Part shown: positions 9,294 through 22,102 of the stretch, piece by piece | Position numbering within the stretch: position 1 is the stretch's first letter | Layout of the letters: each line of letters starts with the position of its first letter | From: Sclerotiophoma versabilis | Taxonomy: Eukaryota > Ascomycota > Dothideomycetes > Pleosporales > Didymellaceae | Direction of reading: 5' to 3' | Assembly: GCA_012274445.1 (NCBI GenBank) | Contig: JAAROD010000087.1 | Span: 310,001-374,000, forward strand | Length of the DNA: 64,000 nucleotides | Notes under the pieces: generated by a model | What the model was told of the DNA's origin: nothing | What the model saw: the letters and a program-made list of their open reading frames with translations, nothing else | Database searches by the model: none | Position numbers and translations under genes: made by a program

Positions 9294-11357
9294 ACGCACG
9301 ACATCGGCGCAATATGTTCGAACTACGGACCGAAGTATGGCCGGTATCGTGCCAGATCCTAAGCACAACGTAACGGGTTTTCAGAAATGGTCTGAGAACA
9401 ATGGGCTGAAGGATTTGATGTTTCCTCTTCTCGCAAGCGTGTGTTGCAAAGAGAAGGTCACAATATCAATCCTGACCCGCATACCCACTATAGACTCTAT
9501 ATTCTATAACACAAAGTAACGAATTTCCGACTCATCGTTGTCCTGCCTGTGGTTTTCCTAAGACGTGCTTTTGCATCGAGTATGGCTGACCGAACTGTCA
9601 GATTTAACGTAGCGAGACCAGGGTTCGTGCATAAATCCCAACGGCGTCTGTTCTATGCATTCTCAATCTCGTCTTAAGGCCCCCATTAGGATCAAAGCTT
9701 TGCTCTCGCAGCCGCGATCAAGGCGCAACTGCCGGCAGCGCGCACACGTGGCGATCGACAGTTGTCCTGTGCACCTCCAGCACCTCATGCTCTTTGCGCA
9801 GGCCTGAAACATACAATTCTTCCGGATCTACTCTCCAGGCGGTGAACATTTGATATGCAGCTATATACGAGCCCACACCTATAATTTTGAGTCGCTACAG
9901 AGCGTCGCTTGGGATAAGTCAGGCGTTGTAAGTTACTGCCATCACTACGGTTCGTGGGCCGGCTATAATATACAGACTCGGATGATATATCCGTTTAGAC
10001 TGTATGTTGAAGCGGTTCAACTATATCAATCTATCGATATTAGTTGCCAAGCTCTCTCTACTAAACCTATTACTCTGCCATATCTCCATATTCTTATGAG
10101 AGAAGGATATAACGATTAACAATTTGTCCAGAGCACCCCATATCTGGTATACTAAGTGTGGACTTACAGGCGCCCCACTTCCAGGAGCTAACAGATGTCA
10201 GTGAAAGAACATGGGACTCGTGTAAGTGTCGGCTATACCTCTCATATATGTGGGAAACTATAGCATCATAGTGATATATGCGATGATCCTTCTGACGTTA
10301 CTGACGTTTATGACATCCGTGACATCCGTAAGCGGATCGTTGAATCTGGTTTAGGGTCTGTAAAGGTATAGGTTGGGGTTAAACATATGTTAAAGAGCGT
10401 TCAGCTATAGGTATATAGCACTATTGCCTCCCCGCTATTCTGCACAAGTACTCTGACTACTACACTGCTGATCTACCTGCTACCGTGTCTAATAGTTTGA
10501 CAAAGTTTTAATATAGCTGTGGTTCTTACATGATACCAATCGCCAAGAAAACCCCTGTGAAACTTCACAATCTCGTTTTTGGGCAGCAGCAGCAGACAGT
10601 GCGACAGGGGGAGAGGTGGTACGGAGAGGGAAAGGCACACAGAGGTGCAAGTGGTTAGCGGCAGGTAGCTCTCCTATCGGCACTACCCGCTGTATATAAG
10701 ATCCTGGAGGAATGTTCGCATGGGTCCAAATTTCATGTGCCGATTCTTCGTACAATATACACGGGTTGGGCGTATACAATTTATTCAGTCGCTGAATCGT
10801 AATGCACACTCTCGTAGTGTACATGTGCTCCACATCAAATGTCCCGCCTCTGGAGACCAGATCAACAACATCCCCGCCATCACATCACTACGATGGGTCT
10901 TCAGAGTCTTATCGCCACGCCGTAATCACTGACAAAGCTTCAGAATATCTCCAGCAATTTCCGTGGTGGCGGCTAGAAACTGATCTCCGCCCTGTCATGT
11001 CAATCCAAAACAAGATGTTGCCGTCCCCGGTCGAGCTACTGCACACGCTAGAGCGAGGCGAGACGAGGCAAGCCGAACCGAATAGTCTCGAACGTTGACG
11101 AGTCATGAGCACCTGTGTAGCCGCGGCAAGGGTGGTGGAATCATAATCGAACGTGCCGCTCAGAATTGTCGATCACGAGGGCAACAAGCACACGTGTGAA
11201 TCGGCCCGGATCTTCAGCCTTGTAATTGAACATCAACGTCTCTCATTGTCATTTCTGCGTGCGTTCCTGAGTTCAATAAAGTGAAGTAGTAATACAACAA
11301 ACATTAGGCATGGGGGCATGCATCCATAGCAAAGTACCCGCATAAATATATGCGTAA
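9294..11357. other. Gene-free, partly TA-rich interval of 2 kb
   Basis: Between the xylose reductase stop and the 3' end of the 7TM gene. From about 9850 to 10520 the sequence is visibly richer in A+T and in TpA steps than its neighbours, which would fit an old repeat altered by repeat-induced point mutation, though no transposase, reverse transcriptase or long terminal repeat can be read. The short frame at 9850-10119 has no recognisable motif. A small tandem repeat sits at 10293-10328. Confidence 0.45.
10293..10328. repeat. Tandem 9-bp repeat, four units (TGACGTTAC / TGACATCCG types)
   Basis: Four consecutive 9-bp units: TGACGTTAC, TGACGTTTA, TGACATCCG, TGACATCCG. All begin TGAC, and the last two are identical. 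The first two contain a TGACGT core like that bound by ATF/CREB-type bZIP factors. It lies in the TA-rich gene-free stretch, so it may belong to a degraded mobile element rather than to a promoter. Confidence 0.6.
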
Positions 11358-12843
11358 TTATCGCTGCGCTTGACTGGCGTTGTCGCTCTCTACCTTCATC
11401 TCTGTCTTTTTCGTGATGACTAAGCGGGTTTCGTCGCTCAGATGTCTGAAGACATCATCTGCGTCCCGCACACTGGATGTGCGATTGCCTGCCCAGACTT
11501 CGGCATCATGTCTGAGGCCTTCATGCTGTGGACGAAAAGTCGGCGGCTCTACCGATCTGATGATGGACGTCTGCGATGTAGGCGAGACCTGACCAGGCTC
11601 TGGAGAAGGGGCTTTCGACTCGTCCTGGGAGTGGCTGTGTTGGCGCATTCTCACTCGTGCGGATCTATCCTCTTCACGGTCGAGTCGACTCATCTGGTAG
11701 CTTGGTTGAGATCCCCCAGACTGAGACTGGATAACGTTGCCATTCCTTGCGTACCGTTTTGCCACGTAGCTCGTCATCATGTCCTTGTTGAAAGGGCGTA
11801 GAAAGGGACCCATGCCGGTGATAATGAGTGAGATGATGGCGTAGCTCATCTGCCACTGGTTGGCGACCAGGTAGAAGCTGCTTGCGTATGTGACATTGGT
11901 GTCGGCGATCGCTTGTTGAAAATAGTAAAGCCGAATAGCCGCAATCATTATGGTGGGAAGCCGTGCAGAGAAGGCGAAGACGACGAGGAACTTAGCTTTC
12001 CATCGCATATGTAATGTCCACACAAGTTGAACGGCAATGAGGAAGATGAGTGCTTCAGTCGTGATGTCTAGGGCGGTGATGGCTTGCCATTTGGGCCACT
12101 AAGAAGTACGTATGTTAGCTTAGCATGACCCTAGCGACAGAGTACAATAATATACATACCATAGAATTGCACTCTCTAGCTCTGCTTGTGTAGAACTGAA
12201 CAGGATTGCACGGAATCGATATGAGTATGATCGAAAGAAGTGCCCATACCGCAGACGCAACTAACATCGTCCACGATGCAATTCTGTGGCCGCCACTCGG
12301 CGACAGCCGCATGTATAGCAATAAGATAGAAGTCTTGGTCGTCCATAGTGTGAGGATGTAGAAAATTTGTGAGGCGAAACCTTGCTGTTGTGATTGTTAG
12401 ACTTGTCTTGGAGCAATTGGTGGGTCGCGCGACTGCGGCGCGACTGCCCCGCGAGTGGGCACTGGGGAAGCAGGCGAAAACCTTGTTCGAATCTGTTGAC
12501 GTACCCTCCCGATGTCCTCGAGCTGATCCTGAGGGATTTCTTTCTGAGGACCACCCAAGCCTAGATGGACAAGGTGGAATATAATTCCAGTCTGAATTGT
12601 TTCTAAGAGCTATGCGAGTGGTCAGCAACCGTGCCGCAGCCATGCATTCAACTTTAAACTCACTGTCGCTGCTGCGAGGAAATAATCATCAGACCTCCAT
12701 TCCCTGACCTGCAAGCGCAGCCATACTCGGATCACAAAACACACCCAAACGAAGGCCAAAGTACATGCTGCTGTGACGATGACCAATCCTCGTTTATCAT
12801 CGTCTGTGATCTTGAACGGTGCTGGGACGACATCTCCAGCCAT
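11358..12843 (-). CDS. Fungal rhodopsin-like 7TM membrane protein (PTH11-related group), 416 aa
   Basis: Four exons on the minus strand: 12664-12843, 12505-12609, 12160-12384 and 11358-12098. All junctions fall between codons. The protein starts MAGDVVPAPFKITDDDKRG and shows seven hydrophobic segments; the first is VIVTAACTLAFVWVCFVIRV. Family features are REWRSDDYF after helix 1, ETIQTGIIFHLVHLGLGG in the second exon, WTTKTSILLLYMRL, and GPFLRPFNKD after the last helix. The CFEM domain seen in canonical Pth11 is absent, so it belongs to the wider fungal rhodopsin-fold family. The cytoplasmic tail of about 140 residues is Ser/Arg-rich and hydrophilic. Members are proposed G-protein-coupled sensors, but few have known ligands. 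Signalling is therefore inference; the membrane topology and family are well supported. Confidence 0.88.
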
Positions 12844-14023
12844 GACTGACGATGAGAGACTCGAGGGGTTTCAGCAAGGCAACAGAAGTCCCATCAGTCG
12901 GCGAGAGAGGGTTTGAGTAAGACAACAGAGCGTAAGACTGAGTAAAACACAGGTCCACAAGTACTCTTCTTTGCCCTGCAGCCGGATCAGCAGCCATTTC
13001 CAGTGCAGGGGTACGCTGATACCCGATATCAAGCACCATTAAGTCGGAGCGCACGAGCGACTGCAATTCATTCGTTCACGCTGCATTGCAGGCCTTGAAA
13101 CGAGCCCATTACGACACAATTCACCCGTACCAAGCTGCATTTGCCATTATGGCGCCAACCTCTCGGCAGAATCCAACGGAGTGATTCCTAACGGGCTGCA
13201 GCGGGATGCGTGCCACAAGCAGTGGCTTAAAGTTCATCTAGCGACATCCTTATGCAACATTGCCGCTCTCCCGGCAATCGCTACAGTAGTACCATAATGG
13301 CGGAATCAAACGTTCAGTTACGGCTCTCTTTTGTTGTTGTTGTTGAAAAGAAGAAGAGGAAGAACCAAGGCCTCCAGGAGGACCTGAGGAGGACCTACCG
13401 ACCGCAAGAACGGGATCAGCAGCGCCTATACTAGACAGAACGCGCCCACGGAGGAATTGCTGTTTGAATTTTTTTTCTAATCCCTGCTTTGCTCCTTGTA
13501 CGTATCTGTTAAGCGCATGCAACGGACATTGCATGCATACGAACGCTCCCATGTGAACGCGGGATGAAGCTCAAGTCCTCCACTTTAAATCAGACGCTCA
13601 GAAGCGGCACTCGGGTAGCAGAATTTCCTGCACACCCAAAAAGTGACCTTCCTGGGAAGCCAAGGGTCCAGCCGTCGCAGCCCTAGTAGACCAGTGGAAG
13701 CGGGCCGCAAGGCCCGATTGGCTCGCGACTTATGCAAGAGCCCCATCCACCCTTGGAGCGTTCTGCCACACCTTCCGCGACATCTCGTTGGATGACGACC
13801 CATCGGCTCAGATGCACATTGCTGGCATCTTGCCCGTTCGCGCGTCAAGCCATGTTTCTAGCGGCGGCATGGGTTGCACGGTGTTCTATATCAATGAATC
13901 CCAGGAGCAGAGGAGCTACCCCCGCAGCGCTTTTCACATTTGATTTTGACTGAACGTTTCTTTTCCATCTTCCTTCCATCCGTTGCGCTCATCTGCATTC
14001 GCGCTCCTGCAAGTGATCGAACG
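12844..14023. other. Divergent intergenic region with a TTG microsatellite
   Basis: About 1.2 kb separating the 7TM gene from the permease gene; it must hold both promoters. A short (TTG)5 microsatellite lies at 13331-13345. The frames on either strand here are short and without motif. No TATA box is convincing. Confidence 0.5.
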
Positions 14024-15796
14024 ATGGGTTCTTCGTACGACAGTTCGGTGGTTGTGCCCAAGGAGGCCAGCTCAACATCACATCGTCACCATGACAGCCT
14101 GGAGTATGCGGAGAACGGCGATGAGTATCACAGTTCCATCCAGGGCCACACGCGAGCGGACAACCGCGATATGCTTCGCATGGGAAAGATCCAAGAGTTG
14201 AGGAGGAACTACCGCCCATTGTCAGCACTTGCGTTCACGGTCATTCTTCAGGGTGTATGGGAGGTTCTCTTGACGTAAGCATCTGTTCCGCATTACGGCC
14301 TTGTGCGACAACACTGACAATGCGAAACAGTGCGACTTATCAAGGTCTTGTTGATGGAGGACCAGCAGGTCTGATTTGGAGTTTCGTATGGACATGGTTC
14401 GGCTTCAGCATGGTCATGCTTTCGCTTGCCGAAATGGCTTCCATGGCACCGACTGCTGGCGGTCAGTACCACTGGGTATCTGAATTCGCCCCTGCTTCGA
14501 TCCAAAGGTCTATGAGTTACTTTACTGGATGGATGTCAACCCTCTCGTGGCAGGCTGGTACAGCATCCGGTCCCTTCTTGGTTGGAACCCTGATCCAGTC
14601 CTCGGCCACCATCATGTACCCTGACTACGCCGCAACCAACTGGCAAGGTACTCTTATTGTCATTGCCGTTACCATCTTGGTGTGGGCATTGAATGTTTAT
14701 GGCTCCAAGGCTATGCCCCTATTCCAAAACGTTATGCTGATGGTCCACGTCTTTGGTTTCCTGGCTATCATCATCGTCTTCTGGACTCTGAACCCCAGGA
14801 ATACAGCTGAAGTCACCTTCACACAGATCTCCAACGGTGGTGGCTGGAACTCGACTGGTCTTGCGCTGATGGTTGGTCAGATTTCTGCCATTTACGCCTG
14901 CATCTGTAAGTGAACATGCATTGCAAAGCACATGACATCACTAACATTCAATAAGGCTCTGATGGTGTTGCTCACTTGGCTGAAGAGGTCAAGGATGCCG
15001 GAAAGACTGTCCCTAGGGCTATGATAAACGCCTATCTCATGAATGGTGCTCTCGGTCTTACTTTCCTGATCAGTTACGTATTCATGATCACCGACCTTGA
15101 TGCTGCCCTCAACGAACCCTCTGGCTACCCCCACATCTGGGTCTTTTCCCAGGCTGTTGGCCCTGGCGGTGTTGTTGCCCTCAACGCCATCCCTACTGTC
15201 CTTATTTTCGCCGGTACTCTTACCTACAATCTGTCCACCTCGCGCCAGACATGGGCTTTTGCTCGTGACCACGGTCTGCCATTCAGCGACTGGATCGGAA
15301 AGGTTGACAAGAAGCTCGACAACCCCGCCAACTCTGTTACATTCACTTGCATCATTACCATTCTCCTTTCTCTTATCAACATCGGATCTGACACCGCTTT
15401 CAATGCTAGTAAGTTACCTCGACTCTTCCCATAAGCTCAGAAGCTGACAAGATCACAGTCATCTCCCTCAACGTCGTCTCTCTTATGATCACCTACGTCT
15501 TCTCTATCGGTTCCGTCCTCTACCGCCGCATCACCGCTCCTGAGACCCTCCCTGTCTGCGCCTGGTCCCTCGGCAAGTGGGGTGTTCCTGTCAACCTCGG
15601 CGGCGTCCTGTACGCCATTCACGCCTTCTTCTGGTGTTTCTGGCCGGAGAGCACACCCACGACCCTCGAGTCGTTCAACTGGGCGTCCGTCATGTTCGTC
15701 GGTGTTGCTGTGCTCAGCATGGTTGACTACGTTGTGCGCGCCAGGAAGTACTACAAGGGCCCTGTTGTGCTGGTCGAAGGCTGGAAGGGAGAGTGA
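14024..15796 (+). CDS. Amino-acid/choline permease, APC superfamily (ACT family), 538 aa
   Basis: Twelve-helix plasma-membrane transporter of the fungal amino-acid/choline group, which includes yeast Hnm1 and GABA permeases. Exons 14024-14274, 14331-14905, 14956-15408 and 15459-15796 join in frame through introns of 50-56 nt. The start MGSSYDSSVVVPKEASS was chosen because the N-tail is hydrophilic as in relatives; an upstream in-frame ATG at 13940 would add an unlikely 28 residues. Family motifs visible are YQGLVDGGPAGLIWSFVWTW (helices 1-2), SLAEMASMAPTAGGQYHWV, SYFTGWMSTLSWQAG, SDGVAHLAEEVKDAGKTVPR and TLTYNLSTSRQTWAFARDHG. Proton-coupled uptake of an amino acid, GABA or choline is expected from the family, but the substrate cannot be told from sequence. 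It converges with the GT32 gene, 236 bp between stop codons. Confidence 0.92.
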
Positions 15797-16032
15797 TGGA
15801 AGAGATCCGTTAATGCAGGGGAGGAAGAGCAAGTTGAGCTACTAAATAGAGCTTTTGAGGATGATGAGGTCGATTAAAAAAAAGGTATCCTGTAAGAATT
15901 ATAATAGAGCGTTAGACAATGGCGATATGCCGAATAAATACCCATGGCCTTTGTGCCAACTCCCATAAAATCCGGTGCCCTTACTGCCATCAAACTTGAA
16001 CTCGGGATAGCACAAATCTAAGAAACACAAGT

Positions 16033-17411
16033 CTACGAAGCGATTTCTTTGACTTCTGTAGGGCCGAGAATATCCTCCTCTGGGATATCAAGAGGCGACA
16101 AAGGAGGGTTCCATTCATGTATCAGATCCCCCGCCTCGTCCAGATCCAGTTCATCAGGCAACTCCTGCAGCTCCTTGCCATCCTCATTGCCACTGATTAG
16201 TCCATCCGCCTTCATCTTTTTTACAGCGTCGTATGTAGCAATGCCAAAATTGCTTGTTCTGCTCAAGATCGTCTTCGGATTGATGTAGTCGAGATAACTG
16301 CTCATCGAGAAGCCATGCAGCAAGTACGTAGATGAGTAATCCATTTCCCACTCCGCACGCCTCCGTCTGTTTAGCACGACGTTGTCGTATAGCTCCATTG
16401 GATCCGTAGTATTCACAAAGATGGGCACGGGGGATGGACGGCCGGGGTTGGGCTTGAAGAGCGCGTCTGTACCTAGTATCATTTAGTTATGTTTGTAGAA
16501 TCATCTGACTTTAACTCACCTAGAGAAGAGTCTTGGAACCAGTGAGTGGGCGCGAAGGAGTTGCGGTCGAGGATGAGTACTTCGTTCGGGATAGTGACGA
16601 GGTGTTCCGCGATAATGGTCATGCTGTGAAGATTCGATGCCCATGCGCCGTTAAAGCCGGCGTGTTGCTCGCGGACTATGATGCGTGCCATTGTGCTATT
16701 AGGCTTCGTCATGAAGGCGCCATTGTTGATTGTGCCGTTCACTGAGCCGTCCTCAGCTGCTCCACCGTACTGACGGCCGCCAACGAAAGCGAAGCCAGCG
16801 TTCAGGAGTGGTGTTAGGGGTCGAAGGGGAACGACATCCCAGTCCAAATATATTCCACCAATCTTCGCGATCGTGTCCCAACGGATAAAGTCAGATTTGT
16901 GCTGGATAGCACTGATGCGTTGGTTCTCATTGGGTCCGGCGAAGTTGGGGACATAGACTTCGTTCCATCGCAGAATGTCTGGGAAGGTATTGATGACCGC
17001 GCGTGTCCACCGATCACCCCTCACGCTAGCGTTCCTAATCTCAGTTTCATTGTAGTCGGTGTGGATGTAGACCTGTGCCGGCTTGATGTACATGACCGAT
17101 GCGAAGAGGGTAAGGAAGCTTGCAAATGGGAACTTCATGACTGAGTCGGCATCCTTCTTAATGTATACGTAGTGGACGATGCTGGGTATTGGATCATCTG
17201 CAGAAACTGGAGCAGACTTTAGGATCCCAAACCCTCTCACCCTCTCCACCGGCTCGAGAGGGCCCATTGTTATGGCGAGCGTAATAATGATACATATTGC
17301 TATCGCAATCTTGATACTGGTTCGTGAGCGTGCGAGAGGGTGTAAAGGTCCTAGAGGCATGTAGTCATGCGACTTGCGGAAGATGCTGAGGGAACGGAGT
17401 TGATTCAGCAT
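16033..17411 (-). CDS. Glycosyltransferase family 32 (OCH1-like mannosyltransferase), 443 aa
   Basis: Type II Golgi membrane enzyme that transfers a sugar, usually mannose from GDP-mannose, to glycans. Two exons on the minus strand, 16520-17411 and 16033-16472, are joined by a 47-nt intron. Residues 1-32 are a basic cytosolic tail. One membrane anchor follows at about 33-51 (IKIAIAICIIITLAITMG), then a lumenal domain with IPSIVHYVYIKKD, the catalytic metal-binding DxD in GGIYLDWDVVPLRP, and several N-x-S/T sites. The start could also be the Met at residue 18; I kept the first because the basic tail fits a Golgi anchor. The C-terminal quarter is acidic and less conserved. Whether it extends N-glycans like Och1 or glycosphingolipids like the MIPC synthases of the same family is open. 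Confidence 0.9.
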
Positions 17412-20400
17412 GCTGACAGAAAGTAAACGCTAAAACCAAGTAATGAGTGGAAGACTACAATGAGTCGCAAAGAATATGATGCTGGCGATATTGAAGCCAA
17501 GGCAAGTAATGACAGGAACGAGAGGAACATCAAGCGTGTAGACGGAATGAGGCATTGATAAGGACCTTACAAAGGGGCCAGCGCCCTAGGAGTTGGATTG
17601 CCTACCACGGTTCATCACTGCTATATGGGGTCCTGATTTACTACAAGCGGCTTGAAAGTTCACCTTGCAAGGCGCTACAATTCGCCAGTCGTCCTGTCAG
17701 GGCAAGTTTGCAGTTTGAAGAACGCCACATCGCGCGACACTAGTCAGATCGTCGTGGAGGTGAAGTCAGCTGGAACTAGAAACAGCCACAAAGTGGATGC
17801 GATAGGCCTACATCGCCCCTTCGCTTCTTGGGTTTTGCAGCTCCCCAAATACAAGGGTGTGGGTTGGTGACAGCCCTACAAACAGCAAAAACAGTGAACG
17901 AAGGGTTCACTAAAGCTCCAGCATTGTAAGGCAAAATAGGAGCGACAGACTCCAGTGTAGCATGTAGTGCTGCTGTTGTGACAGCCTCAATTTGCCTGGA
18001 CTGTCCTAGCTCACGGGATCTTTCGTTTTCTTTCAAATGTTCCAAGCTCTTTGCGATGTTTGCAGTGCATAGCAACATCCACATAATAAAGATTGCGCCG
18101 GATGTGGTTAGTCGTAGGCGTCTCCGAGTGCAAATCCTGGTTGGACAGATGTCATTCGGGTTGACGGCGTCCATCGCAAGGGAGCCGGCCCAAGTGAAAG
18201 AAAGGTTGGGCGGAGCCTAAGCGAGGAGGCAGATCCGCGCTAGACTTGATTGCCGACTTCTGGGCTTGCGCCTGCGTTTTCACATATCCACTTTCCCCTG
18301 AACAATTGCATCTTTCTACTACCGCCAAGTGCTTTGGGAGCAGTATTCTCTCGAGGTGCGCCTGCTAAGCGATATCCAGTACCGGGTTATCCTTCTACCT
18401 TAGCTTGATGGACGACGTAAGAGACAGGGCAGAAAGAAGTTTCTCTAACACGTACTTTGGCGGACTTTCAGTTATCCCCTAGAATTGATGGAGCATGACC
18501 ATCGGCCCTATGGTAGGGCAAGATCCATGATTCAGGTTTTGACGGGTAGCCAGCCAGCCACGCACGAAGTCAGGGTTCCACAACCATCGGGCCTGACGGA
18601 TCAGAGACCAACGAGAATTCTCATGACTTCTCATGATGAGCGTGTCCTAAGTTGCCAAACACGATTTGTTTTTGACCCTGCAGGTGTCACGGTCAGCTAG
18701 CAAAATGTCACATTGTAGGAAAATCCCGCCACTAGAGAGGTCACTGCTGCCAACGCGATGCCTGCTAAAGTGCTTATTGAAAGAAGCGCCAAAGTCCAGT
18801 CGGCCATATTCAGATCCATCGATCACTCATCTGCCTCTTCCAATCCATCATTCTTGGGCTGATGATGGGTACCTTCAAGCAGCCTGAGGCATATCTTCAT
18901 TTTCATGTTCGCTCGTATTAACATCTCTTTGTACACGCAGCACTTGGAATTGTTAATTACTTTTGCTTCTTCTGCTACCGTTGTGCTATCAGTGATATGC
19001 TATAGCCTGTGCATTCGCTAAGTTATCAGGTTGAGGAGCTCGTTTAGTCTGTCGTAGATTGCCTATACACAATATGCAGTTGCTCGAACTGTGCAGCTCC
19101 GACAGAAAGCCGCATCAATAATTCCTGTGTACCCTCAAGCTGTTGTGCGTGTTGTTTACCTGAGATGTACGATAGCGCTTTGAAAGAGGTTGAGATATCA
19201 AGTGACTCTTTATTCGATGTGCTCTTGGTTTTATTATGATCATCACGACGACAATCCAACATGTTACTTCGCAAAGAAATGAGCACGTAGTTCAGTATCA
19301 CTAAACAGTTGTCGATGAGGAGGGTACCTGATAGCCGCGTACCGTGTCAACCTACTAGCTTATGTTCATATCGATCGTCTGCCGTTGGAAAACACAGTCA
19401 TCATCGCTGCTATGACCCCTCGTCAACAAGGTGTAGATATATTGAGCCTTTCTTGCCTCTCTTATCTACTGATTATATACAACATGCTCTGCCTCAGCAA
19501 TACTCTGCACTTCTTGTATCGTAGTCTTTTGGTTCACCACCTCTGGGGCCGTCTAGGGTATTTGAAGGCCCTGCGAAGGATAGCTTCCTGCGCAAACGAT
19601 GACCGGCCCAGCTCTTCAATGGGTCTCGATGTACTGGTCGCGTCCAACTGGAAGGCAAGTCGGCGGGATGTGAAGGTCTGGAAGGTCGATGGTGAGTATC
19701 TCCTTTGGTTTGCATCCTTCTGGAGCGTCCTCGAGCTCCGCAATTTAAGTCATCTGCTCGAGAGCATGATTTTTGCTCCGTTGAAGGAGGCAATGATCTT
19801 GTCCTGATATCACTCACCTTCGCTTATCAGTCTCATGAGGCCACAGTCCCATCTTTGACCTCTCCTACGGCGTCGTATCGTATCTGTATCATGCTCTCTT
19901 TAAGAGCATCCATCGTTTTCTCGGTCAGTGTTTTCAAGCTAGGTCAGTAATGAGGTCAGTCATATTTGTCGAATTGTTCCACAAATTTTGTTGTCACTTG
20001 CGGACCGCTGGATTGGATGGGTATTTGTATTTTGTAAAACCGCTGACGATTGATCAGACGCAAACGTTATGCGTTAGGTGTTGAATCTCGAAAACCATGA
20101 CATAAGAACTTTCACCGACGTAAAACTAGAAAGCTCTTATATCAAGAAAGATAGGCAGTGAGGTATCGATTGCATAATAAGAGTTTGAGCGCATGATCGT
20201 GGGGAAGGGATCATCACCTGAAAGATGAGGCAGCTCGGCACGGACCTTCTATCCGACTCCGCGAAGCTAAGCTCCAGACATCACCGCGTTCAGTCCACTA
20301 TTCTGGGCGCATTCCCAACGACATCACCCATTGCCTCCGCAATCACGCACTGATACTGTCTCTCCTTTACGCCAAACTGCTAGGACGTTAGACAACCAAC

Positions 20401-20433
20401 ACGTCTTACAAAGCAGCTTGAACCACTACAAAC
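17412..20433. other. Gene-poor interval, 3 kb
   Basis: No gene could be supported with confidence. A minus-strand frame at 17776-18174 would encode 132 residues with one hydrophobic segment (AIFIMWMLLCTANIA), but no start context, homology or intron supports it. A broken coding-like stretch lies at 19044-19960 on the minus strand and is listed separately. The last 300 bases hold the INO80F gene promoter and a pyrimidine-rich leader. Confidence 0.45.
19044..19960 (-). pseudogene. Possible degraded gene relic
   Basis: On the minus strand several short stretches look protein-like but sit in different frames separated by stops. KTLTEKTMDALKESMIQIRY continues to VGEVKDGTVAS near 19845-19945, then DKIIASFNGAKIMLSSR near 19758-19808, then IEELGRSSFAQEAILRRAF near 19560-19620. 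Some gaps could be introns, but no single set of splice sites restores one frame that I could find. I do not recognise the family. It may be a decayed gene, or chance; the call is weak. Confidence 0.25.
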
Positions 20434-21306
20434 ATGCCTCAACAAGGTACGGTGTTTCCCCAGTCCGGCGCGTCGCGCTTGTTCAGCATGCGGCTTCAGA
20501 CGGCTAATTGATATACAGCAGCGAGAGCCTTCTCGCAGAAAGATCTCCCCCCTTCTGTCGAGGCCGCCTATTACCGCAAATGTATCGAACTGCGCCGGCG
20601 CATCAATGACATCGAAGAGAACAACGATGGCACAAGACAACGCATCCAGCGCCTGAATCGCGGTATCCAGAAGATGCGCCTCGAGCGCGCCTTCCTGCTT
20701 GATCAGCTACAGAAGCATCAGGAGTACAACATGGACGATTCAGATCGCAGCTCGAGCCCACCGCCAACACCGACCGACAAGCCCCTTCGAAGCAAGCGCA
20801 GCCACAGGAAAGGCACACCACCAGCAGCCAGCGCCGGTGCAGTGCCGGACAACGGTACAAGGGCGCAGTCTGGCGCCCCACAGGCAGCTTCACCAGGCGA
20901 GCATGGAACACATCTTGCCATCTCGCACCCACACGCCATAAACCCCATGTCCAGCGCGCAAAGCACACCCGACCCGTCACGGCACACAAACCCTTTCTTC
21001 AGCTCCATCGGTGCCTCGGCCTCACCGCACGCCTCACACTCCGCTGTGAACGGCAACCAGAACGCCCTGCCACCTCTCCACTCCCTACCCGGCATGCAGC
21101 CACAAGCCCAGCAAACGCCCACTCCACGTGCCTACTTCGACCCTACGTATGACGCCGAGCGCCCGACACCCGCTCCCGTAGAGAACGAAGGCGGAAGACA
21201 ACGCGCGTATTCGGGTACTCAGCCACCGCAACAAGCCGAAGCGCCGCAGAACGGGGACACAGAGATGCGAGACGCTGGATTCACGGCAGTCAACAACAGC
21301 CAGTAG
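20434..21306 (+). CDS. INO80 complex subunit F-domain protein, 266 aa
   Basis: Two exons, 20434-20446 and 20519-21306, joined by a 72-nt intron. The first exon carries only ATG CCT CAA CAA and one further base. Residues 19-70 form a basic coiled-coil block with AYYRKCIELRRRINDIEENN and IQKMRLERAFLLDQL. This matches the INO80F/TFPT-type domain found in subunits of the INO80 chromatin remodeller, which slides and edits nucleosomes. The remaining 190 residues are Pro/Ser/Ala/Gln-rich and look disordered, with a basic patch KPLRSKRSHRKGTPP that could serve nuclear import or DNA contact. No HMG box is present, which separates it from Nhp10. Assignment rests on the coiled-coil block; complex membership is inference from the domain. 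Confidence 0.78.
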
Positions 21307-22102
21307 ACCTGGCCTGATCTACATAGCCTGTATTTAGGTCTTCCAAGACCGTGAGGTGGGTGATGTACAAGCCATGAGGCGCTTCAGGAGTGACGTGGGT
21401 ATAGTGAGGCAGAAAATGGTGGGCTCTCATTTTTGACATGAGAATTGTCCAGTTCATGCTTCTGCAAAGGACCCGTGTTCAAGGGAGTATGATTGTCTAG
21501 ATCAAACCATCAGGCACTTCACCATAGGTGGTGTAGCAAGGCGTTTGGGCTTGATATTTTTCATATGGCATGGGTACCACGACAGTATGGTATATACCTG
21601 TATTAGTGTGTAACCAGGATAATTGCTATCAATGATTCAGAGAGAAGCATGCTCGGCTACTTGTTCTGTGATCAGTGGCTGCACTCGAACTCGAACTCGA
21701 ACCTTCCCAGCACTGCCACTGGGTCCACAGGCTAGTTAAAGCTTGTGTGCACCGCCATATGGCGAGACCCTGCATCCATGGAAGCAGATTAGCTCGGTGG
21801 ATCTTTGTTCCAATTATATAAACGCCGTGGTCGATCATTCGGTGCAGACACACAACGCAGATAGCGGGATCGAGATCTCACAGCTTATTCAGGGGTCGGC
21901 AGACATTCAAGGCACAGGAGAAATGGATTGAGGATATAGAGTCGTCTCACCAGAGACGTTGTTAAGGAGTAAGAAAACTGGGTCTTGCGAGCAACCAAAT
22001 TGGCCCCAAAATGTAGAAACCCGCTCAATTACTCGTCGCAATCAAATCTCGGCCGTGGCACCGTCATGGTATGCGTAATCATCCAAATATGCGTTTCACC
22101 GC
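21307..22102. other. Convergent intergenic region, INO80F and calmodulin 3' ends
   Basis: About 800 bases containing the 3' UTRs of two convergent genes. A short tandem of the hexamer TCGAAC lies near 21686-21702. No coding sequence is evident. Confidence 0.5.

Noticed and set aside
9850..10119. 89-codon frame in the TA-rich interval as a gene or transposon fragment
   Set aside because: No catalytic motif, zinc knuckle or splice partner; composition differs from the genes around it. Kept only as part of a possible repeat relic.
13331..13345. TTG microsatellite as part of a coding region
   Set aside because: The surrounding frames are short and unconserved in look; it is a simple repeat in a promoter region.
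17776..18174. 132-codon minus-strand frame with one hydrophobic stretch
   Set aside because: A single hydrophobic segment in an unconserved-looking frame, with no start context or intron, is not enough to call a gene.
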